Source: Casuarius casuarius | Lineage: Eukaryota > Chordata > Aves > Casuariiformes > Casuariidae | Direction of reading: 5' to 3' | Length of the DNA stretch: 64,000 bases | NCBI GenBank assembly: GCA_003342895.1 | Contig: PTFA01000050.1 | Location: forward strand, 4,145,585-4,209,584 | Shown here: positions 52,601 to 61,600 of the stretch, piece after piece | How the letters are laid out: the number at the start of each line of letters is the position of its first letter | Position numbering within the stretch: position 1 is the first letter of the stretch | Position numbers and translations under genes: made by a program | The notes under the pieces: model-generated | Databases searched by the model: none | The model's input: only the letters and a program-made list of their open reading frames with translations | Told to the model about the DNA's origin: nothing

Positions 52601-55600
52601 GTAGTGGCAGAAACATTTTCAGCAGAAACAACTGATATTTCAAGAGTGTTAGCTGACTAATGCTAACAAATTAGCAAATTAACAAATTCAAATGCTAACA
52701 TCAGGATATATCTTTCAAATTTTTCAACAAGCTAGCAAGATGAGGCCAGGAACATGAGAAAATTAAGAACCAAATATGAATAACTAGAGAGTTGAAGACA
52801 GGTTTGTAGCTTAGTTCCTTACTATAAATACTGTGCATTTTTAAAGGGGGGGAGGCGACCATGGTGGGGGAAACAGCTGCGTTGTCCTCTCGGGCTATGG
52901 CATTTGTTTCGAAGCCATGTACCTAATAAGATCCTGACGCTCCTAACTGTGCTTTTCAAAGATGCTCCTAGAGGAAATAAAAGGTATTGAGTGCTGGTAC
53001 AGAATTTAAAATAATTTGAAGCCATTAATAAAATACATGCCGAGGAATTGCTTCTGAGATTGACAAGAAAAAAGGCTCAGCTTTTAATTAGAGAGCTGAT
53101 ACAGCTAGCACGTGAACGGGAAAACAGCCTCTCCGCTGCCAGGCAAGTGATGTGTTTTTGTAAGTTCCGCTTAAAAACTCTTCTCCAAAAAGAGCTTAAT
53201 ATTGTAGTTCAAGCTTAAACCTTGGTTTAGCTCATACTTCTCACCAATAGTAGTAGTTTTCATTCACTGTAGGAATTCATTATTTTTATGTTTGTGACCC
53301 TGCAAATTCTTAATTTTGTTATTGTAAGTGATAACACTGACTCTTAAACAGATTTTGAACTTTCTACGACTTTCCACAGTGGTGAAGTTAAACCTACGTG
53401 TATGTGTTTGCAGGTATGGTTAACATTTGTAGCACAACTTTTGAGCTGGTATTTTTACAGGCAAGTTTGTGTTCCTGTTTCAGAAAGGACTCTATGGATA
53501 CCAATCAGTGTTAGTATGAAATGAAGTTTCCTGGTGAAATGAAGTTTCCAAATAGGCGGTATACGCTAGCAGGCTCCCCCCCGCTCCAATTAGGGGTTCT
53601 GCAGAGCTCTGCTGCTCCGTCACAGGAGACACTACCTCCATCGGGTTTTTCTCATTTTATTTTTTTTTCCCCTCTTCAATCTGCCAGATAGCTCTCCTAT
53701 TGTACACTTCTCAGTCTCCAGCATCTGTTTAGGGCTTGGTGGTTTGTGTGTTTGTTTTCCATATTGCCTGTCTTGTGTTTCTTTTGTTGATGCAGAAGGG
53801 TGAAGAAAAGTGGCATTTGTCACTTTTATTAGTATCTTCCTCTTTTCTCATGATGCAGTTGATGTGATGTTATTGTTTGTCCATTTTGTGATGTTTTCAA
53901 AGTCATGAAATGCACACTACCAAGGAAAGGAAATTAAAAAATTGCTGTAGTAAATAAACTTCTTGTATCTAACCATCCACAGGGCATATAGTTTAGACTT
54001 GAATTGTAATTTATATGTACAGTATAATGTGAACTTGAAAATCAAGTGCCTTGTAAATAATTAGAATGTAATCTTTTCCAGCAATTAAAAAAATAGGAAT
54101 TTAAAGAAAGCATCTGTCCAAAATTTCCTCCAAGTTTAAAAAAAAATTCCAGTGGTATATGACAGGATGAAGAAGAGAAATTGAAACAATGTGCTTAGCT
54201 CAAATTGTCACCTTACCTCGTAGTTGCTTAATGATGCCAGTATAATACATAAAATACATAAAATGAATGGGAGCATTTAATAATTTGGGGTTATGGTTAT
54301 ATATTCCCAGATTTCGATAATAAAATGTCTTAAATATTGTAGATCACTTAATTTGCTTTGGCTGGACATTAATTCAATATATTGCTGCTTCTAACCGTAA
54401 AACAGTAAAAAGTGGGTCGTTATAAAACTTTCAATCAAATACAGAGCATAGGAGAAAAATAAAGGCCTCCTTTGTATATTTTGCACAGAAGCTCAAGAAA
54501 TGTGATTATAAGGTTTTGAAGGAAGTGTCAAAACATCCCTTTTTACTTTTGACGCATTTTACAGAGAGCAAACTCCTACTTTATTTCCCACTGCGAGCTC
54601 TACAATATTGCCTTGGCAGTGGGAAGGCAAACGGATTTACTAAAGTGTCAGAAATGGGGATTTTCTCAGGTAAATGTTTTGCCCTTCTCCAGCTCTTTCT
54701 CAGATGGATGCAGCAGAAATATGGATAGCGTGGGACGTAACTCTTATTAGCAGCAAATTGCCTGAGCTGTACTATAGAAACACAGGCATAAACATAAGCT
54801 TTCCGCAAGAGAAATGCTGGAGTTACCTCAGTGCGCAGTGTGTGTGTCTGGGGGGGACGACTCCATCCTGAAGCATCAGGGGCCGTTAAGGTATGGAGAA
54901 GCAGCTTGTCGTTACCCTCCGCAAGGCCGGGGTGTTCCAGGTCAGGAGGAGGAAGGGGTTTGGGTGGGTGCCGCTGGGGCCCGACCCGCTTCGGCAGCGC
55001 CAGGGAGCGTGGCTGCTCGGGCTCCCCGGCCGCCCCGGGAAGCGAGGGGAGACGTGGCCCGTGCCCGCTGCCGCGCTCCCGGTCAGCGACGGAGAGCCGC
55101 CAAGGCGTCGCATTCCCTGTCGGTTAAGTCCTGAAGGTTTCCATGGTTCTGGTGAGCGGGCAATTCTGCAGTTTCAGAGACATTATGTGTAATGCTAGTC
55201 CCCATCAGAGTGTGCAGCTGGATCCTGCGCCACCTGTTTGGGTCTCCCACTGACCAGCAGACCTCTATTAATTAAACTCTTCAGAAGGGAGATTTCTGCT
55301 ACATTAGAGCTGGTGCTCGGTTTGCTTCTTTCTTGTTTCAGTATCAGAGCCTTTCTCCCTGTCTCTGTGTGTTGTATGTCAGCAAGCATGTAATTGGGTT
55401 TGTCTCATTTTTACTGTGGTAGTAGATATTTTTTGCTTTGAAACAATGGAAAAACGTACTGATAGAGATTTGGTTTAATCTTAAATTTGTGCAAGAAAAA
55501 GATCATGTGTAAGAAAATTTATTAATGGAGATGATGTGGGGAGAGATTGTCATAAAACACTGAAAATGCACTGTCACTTTTTAAGTAGTATTTAAGTTGA

Positions 55601-58600
55601 AGGACCATGGAGGGACTAAGAAAATGGCAGATAAATGCACTTGTACTTGTCCCAGAATAAAGTAAGAATAAGTTGGGTCTTTTGAGTAGATGGTTAATGA
55701 AATGATTCCTCCTGATTTGTACCCATTTATTTAGTGTATTCATTGGTTTAAATCAAGCATTACATACTGGCTGTAATTCTGCCTGCAAAGTTAATGTAAG
55801 TGCTCATGGATTTAAAGTATCTGGTGGCTGCTAGCTTTGTTTATATGATACTTAATTTCATTAGGCTCAAATTATTTATTTACAATATTTTTGTAATGCC
55901 TATTGCTTAGACCTCTTAAAGGAAGTAACATTATCTATTGTTTTACATATATGTTTTACAGCAATCAGCAAGCATTTTTACTAGAAAACGTCCCGTGCAA
56001 TAATGTGAGCTGCAAGAGTGTACGTCGTATGTTTAAAGTTTATTGGGAGCTCTCGGATCTAAATCAAATCAAGGACGCGGTGGTAGCGACCTTCTTTGAC
56101 ATATACGAAGATGTAAGTTCAGCTCTTTTCTGCAGTAACCAGCCTGTCTCCTGCTGCAGTCTGGGGGCTGCTGCCCACGCGGGAGCAGGAACGCGCGGCT
56201 GCCACGCAGCAGCACCGGCCGCAGCATGCGGGGCAGGCGGTGCCAGCCCCCGGGAGATTCCCGCTGGCGTGCGGGAGGCTCCCTGGGAGGTGGCAGCCAG
56301 CAGCAGCACGTCGCGCGCGGGAGGCAGAGCGTGCCCACCGTTGTACGCTCCCCTGAGCCGCGCTCTCAGCAAAGGGGGCAGCAAGGAAGTGGAGCAGGGG
56401 TCTTGTCCCGGGTAGCTGCGGGTGAAGCGCTCCGTCGTAAATGGCCATAGATTAACATCCTCGGAAAGGTATTCCGATTACTAGTGGAGGTGCAAGCTTT
56501 GCCACGCATGCTTTTTTTAACCTAAGAGAATCTGTTTGCTGGGTTTAGATGTTATTTTGAGTAAACCTGCTTTCTAATTTTAACCTTTTTTTTCCCCCTC
56601 TTTCTCTCCCTCAGGGGATCTTGGATATCATTGTACTAAGCAAAGGCTACTTCAATAAGGACTTCGCTATCCATACGTTAAAAAATAACTTTGAAGCAGA
56701 TGCCTATTTTGTTAAAGTTATTGGTAAGTGATCACTGTAAAATAAAAAAAATAGGACTTTGAGAGGAATGTGAATATTTGACCTTCTGTGTATGATAACA
56801 CCATAATAACGCCCTGTGTATGATAATGCTAGAAAAGAAAAAACATAGCATGGAAAACATTAGAGATTGCAGAAATCTGCAACATTATAAAATGTTTTTG
56901 TTTTCAAAGTCATTTTTGTTTTCAAAGGTTTTTTTCTGGAGTTTTATTTTAGTGTGTTTACTTAAATTCAAAGTAATTCTGCCAACTATTTTCAATATTT
57001 TAGCTGGTTTTAATGTCAGTTTTGACCACCATGTCTTTTTAAATAAGTGTTCATTGTTTCTGCATGGTTTTGATTTTACAAGAAGGCGTGTTGTCTTTCA
57101 TTGTTAACAAGAGGCAATTTAAATCTTTCCTTTCACGCTGGAGCTTTCCTTCTCCCCGTCGGCATCCTAGCAAAACTCCAAAGACAGATATTAGGTCTCA
57201 AAAACTCATCTCTCAGCTGGCTTCTGAAGGAAAAATGAGAATTATCAAGTGTCTAAAAATGTGAGCTACAAGGAAAGAGCAGTGGAACTGAGTTATTCAG
57301 CGTAAAAGAGAAATGTAAGGAAGATCCAAGTCCTCAGGACACAATGAGTTTCTGCAAAGATGGGGGAAGTGTTTTGCATGTCTGTGCAGGATAGGAAAGA
57401 AAGTAACGAAGTTAAATTACACAGGGTAAATAGTAAGAATAATATCTTAAATGACGGATTATGAAGTACTAACATAAATTTCCTGGAGAAGCTGCACAGT
57501 TGCCAGTGTTAGAGATTCTTATAAATAGGTTAAGAAATGATGCAGTATTTGTAATTATTTTTGAGAGAAAGGATTGAACTAGATGATTTCTTGAGGTCCC
57601 TTCAAACCCTAATGTGATTCTGTGAATCTTCTGCACAACATATTATGTGAGGAGATAAATGAAGGTAATGTTGTCAATATAAAAATGCCATTATATCTAT
57701 GTGTACCTGTCTTTCAACTTTTTCATTTCTGATTTTTCATGCCTGATAATATTTGGGATTGGAGGAAGATGAGCTCATTAATTGCTAATCAGAGAAAAAT
57801 GTAATCATGCTTACACACACGCTATAATTATACCAAAAGGAACCAGAAGAAATTTCAGCAATATTGACTTGAGTGAAAATGTTTTGTTTGTCCACAATGG
57901 CTGCCTTTTTATCTTGCCTATTTTCAGAAACTGAGGCAAGAAACAACAGCCAAGTGCACTTATTTTCATCTGCACTGTGAGCGGTTGCAGTATTTTCTTT
58001 CTGACAATGGCTTCTGTCAGTTCCCCATACGTCTGTCATCTCAAGCCCACTTTACTGTAATTCTTTTTCCAATCATTTGGAAATGTCATCTAGTGCAAAA
58101 TGGGCTGGTTTCATTTCAGTGCCCTTTTGCGTGGTGCATATTTTCCTTGTTCTCCATGATCTGTTCCAAGAGCCAGTTCGTTTCCATGTGTGAGTCAGTT
58201 TGTTGTTTTCAACCTAAAACACTGCATGGCACAAAACACGTCTTACCATAAAAGCTTATAATGGCAAATAATATGGCACGGGTGTGTGAATTAACTAGAG
58301 CCTTGGTTTACAAGGCTAGAGTTAGATTGCGGTACTTGTGATTGAGAGTAATTACGTCTTGAACTTGCTTGCCCTGCCGTCTTCTGACAGACTGCAAAGG
58401 TGTTGAACTTTAGAGCTCTTTGGCTGTCTATCTTCCTTGAGTTTTAAGAAGTAGTAACTCTTAAGTGAGCACATGAGGAAAAAAATAAACAAGATCAACT
58501 GGATGTTCACCTTGGAAAAATTCTATTTGCTTTTGTGTTAGTTATATGCACGTAATCCTTCTTATGCTGATATTCTGCACATTGTAAGATAAACAGAATT

Positions 58601-61600
58601 GCAGCTACTACTGGGGGCTGATGCATTTATTACTTTCTCCTTAGTCAGGGCTTTATTCTTACCTTAATAGACTGTAATGGTTTGTCATGTTGATGGAAGC
58701 CTCCTTTTAAATAATTCTGTTACTGTGTTTGGGTAGTATAATTCACATGAGCATGCAGAAAACCTTCTAAAAAAAGCACCATTATAGATGTCAGCTTATA
58801 ATACTTTAGAATGCGTAGAATAAATAGATAGTGGGATTTTTTTCACAGTCTATTACAACTTTTAAAAAATTCTTTAAATCAAGTTCTGAAACTATAACTT
58901 GAATATAAGAAAAAGCCTTTACTAACCTTTTTACCAATTAAAACAGTAAAGTTGGATCTCTACCAAGTATTTATTAATGGACAGAAATGAAAGATAATGA
59001 ATAAAGTGTATGGTGCACTATTTCTAACATGGTTTAATTTGGAATTTTTTTACCTGGCAAATCTCCCCTTTTGAAGCTGGTTAACCAAATAGGTGTGATA
59101 AAACAGCGAGTAGCTGATTAATTTCAGCAAAGCAGTATACTTCAAAGAGATTAGGAATTCTTTTATACATTAACATAACTCATATAGCAGTAATTTTTGT
59201 ATGTATTTTAATGGCTACATGACAGTTAATAAACTTGAATAGATTTCAGAGGTAGTACTTGTAAAATGGCTTGTTAATGTAAACGCTGTAAACTAAATTT
59301 TTGTTTTTCCACAGTTCTCAGTGGCCTCTGTTCTAATGACTGCCCTCGGAAAATAACAGTAAGTACAACTATAACTTCCCGTTACTATTTAGCTTCAAAA
59401 TACACTGGGGCCTAATTATACTGAGAGCTGTCCATATAACTGAGACAGTTCCTGCCTGGAGCAATGTGTCATCCAAATCATGCATGGCCACGTTCTGCGT
59501 ATTTTGAAACCCAAGTCTTTTTCTAGCTGCCTGCTTAGAGATGAAACCAATGGACTGATCCTGCAGCAACATGTTTTACTTACTAGTATCTGGTGCATCC
59601 CTGCCCCTGTAATGCTAGGACCTGTGTAACACCGCTAGATGCCCACGCTGCCTAGCCTGTCACGTCTTGCTCTGGGTGGTTGCAAAGGCCGGGCCAAACC
59701 AATTATATGATGGAGTCAGTCACGGGCTGCCAGATGGCCAGATTCTGGGCGGCACAGAATATACAGCAATGTACAGCAAGGGGTGCAACAAAGGAAAGGA
59801 AAGGGAAAGGGAAAGGAACTTAATTCTGATGATGCTGCAGGTGAACCACATATAAATGTGCTGATTTCTACTTCAGTTGTTTGAATCATCTCCAGAGATC
59901 CCTCAAGCCACCCACCAAGCCATCAGTTAACAAATTACTATGTTCACAGTGAAAGTTGGCCTAAAAGAGGAGCTTAGAGAAATCAAAACTAGTAATTGCA
60001 CTTCAGCTGTGCTACCATATGAAATTTCATTTTGATTTGGAAATCCAAAAACTGTTTCAAATGGGACCAACTTTTTCTTCAAGCCTGTTTTAAGATATAA
60101 AGTTTCTTTTGTGATATTATAAGGGAGGTTGATGCTATTATTAGCTTAACCAGAAAACTAAAGAGAAGGTTTCAAAGAAAAAGTAAACCTTCACAACAGA
60201 TGCTGATGAGCACTTCATTATCAAAATCATTGAAATATTATTGCCTTCGCTGTAAATGAAACTCTCTGTCAGAAAGTGTCAGGATGTATGTTATGTCAGA
60301 ATACAGCCACTTGGCAAAAAAAAAAAAATAATAATTTTTAAAAAATCTAAAATTTCACTTCATTTATTCATCTCTCATGGATCTGCATTAACATCTTCTT
60401 TGCTGTCTCCTTACCTTCCATTCTGGCCATTACTATTTTCCCAGCTTTGATCTCATCATCACTTACTCTTATGGTTTACAATTTACTATTTTTCTGAGCT
60501 ATAGTGTGAAATGTGTCATCATCTCTTCTTTTTAGTGTCATTTCTGCAACTGATCTGAAAGACCTTTTTCTGGATTTAATGCCCTCATATCAACACAGAA
60601 AAATAAAACTTTCTTGAAAATCTTTTCTTCTAACTGCTTCCCTTCCCTTCCCCACTGTACAAGATAGTTGTGGGTTTTTTGTTGTTGTTTCCTTCCCTCA
60701 ATGTTCCTTAGGTAAATTTGTTATGGTTCATCACTCAGTAATCCACAAATCCCTTTGACTCCCCCCATAATTGTACTTTGGTTAAACATGTTTTCTCCCT
60801 CAAAAGAAATTATTTAAAGTAGATACTGCCATTTGACAAGTTCTTTATTCAGTCACTTTCATTAAATAGAACAGTGCTAAATAATGGTAACACAGCATTG
60901 AATTTTTGTATGTATTTTCAGATTCAAAAAGGCCATAAAAACAGTACAGTCTCAGAAGATATTGAATGATTTCTACTTTTTTAAAAAAGGCAGTTACAAC
61001 TTCTTTGAATTTTTAGTTTTTTCCTATACTTGTAGCTCCTTAGGAAACATTAAACCTCTGCCATGGGACTAAATAGTGTCACTTTGTTCCTGCATTACAA
61101 TTTCATGCCTGACAGGAAGGAAGGCAGGTTCCCTTAAGCGTCAGGCGTGGACCGGCGGAACCGCTGCCCCCGCGCGACATGCCCCGACATAGTGCCGCAC
61201 GAGAGCAGCGCGATGGAAGCGCGGCAGCTCTGAATGCATGAAGGATAGGGCCAGAAAGCTTTGGTCAACTCTGAATTGTAAACCTTGTTGTGGTATGGTC
61301 TTGAAGTGAACTTGAAATTACTTTTAAAGACACTTTAGATTGGTTTAGATCACTTCCCCTAATATCTTAAAAGCACCTTTTTTTAAGAGTTGAACATTTG
61401 TCTGTTGTGTATTTTCTTTTTTGAGAGAGCGAGCACGCCTTGGGGCTCTTCATAATCTTTGTTTTCTCCTTCCAAAAATAACATTAAGTATTGGGAAAAA
61501 AACACTGTGTGTATTTTGCCTATGTTTTTTCCTCAAGCTAATGCTGACATTTTAAAGTATTTAGGTGTTAGGAGCATGGATTTTTCTTTTGTGTGTGTGT

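Larger units (their letters stand above)
46374..55961 (+). other. ITFG1: ITFG1 intron, 9588 bp, phase 2
   Basis: A GT-AG intron (gtagag ... tacag). It holds CpG-rich patches near 51.78-51.93, 52.2-52.32 and 54.88-55.13 kb, a short GGA repeat near 49.0 kb and a short tandem duplication near 53.52 kb. Open frames of 90-100 codons in 54.8-55.2 kb occur on both strands and overlap. They are explained by the high GC content rather than by coding. Confidence 0.92.

Noticed and set aside
54814..55192. Several 75-106-codon frames on both strands
   Set aside because: Same reason: CpG island composition, Ala/Arg/Gly/Pro-rich translations, no recognisable protein.
56064..56448. - strand frames of 89-109 codons opposite an ITFG1 exon and the following island
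   Set aside because: They are shadows of the coding exon and the GC-rich intron.
59400..59640. Possible ancient amniote repeat (ggactgatcctgcag)
   Set aside because: Only a short familiar phrase could be recognised; not enough to name an element.
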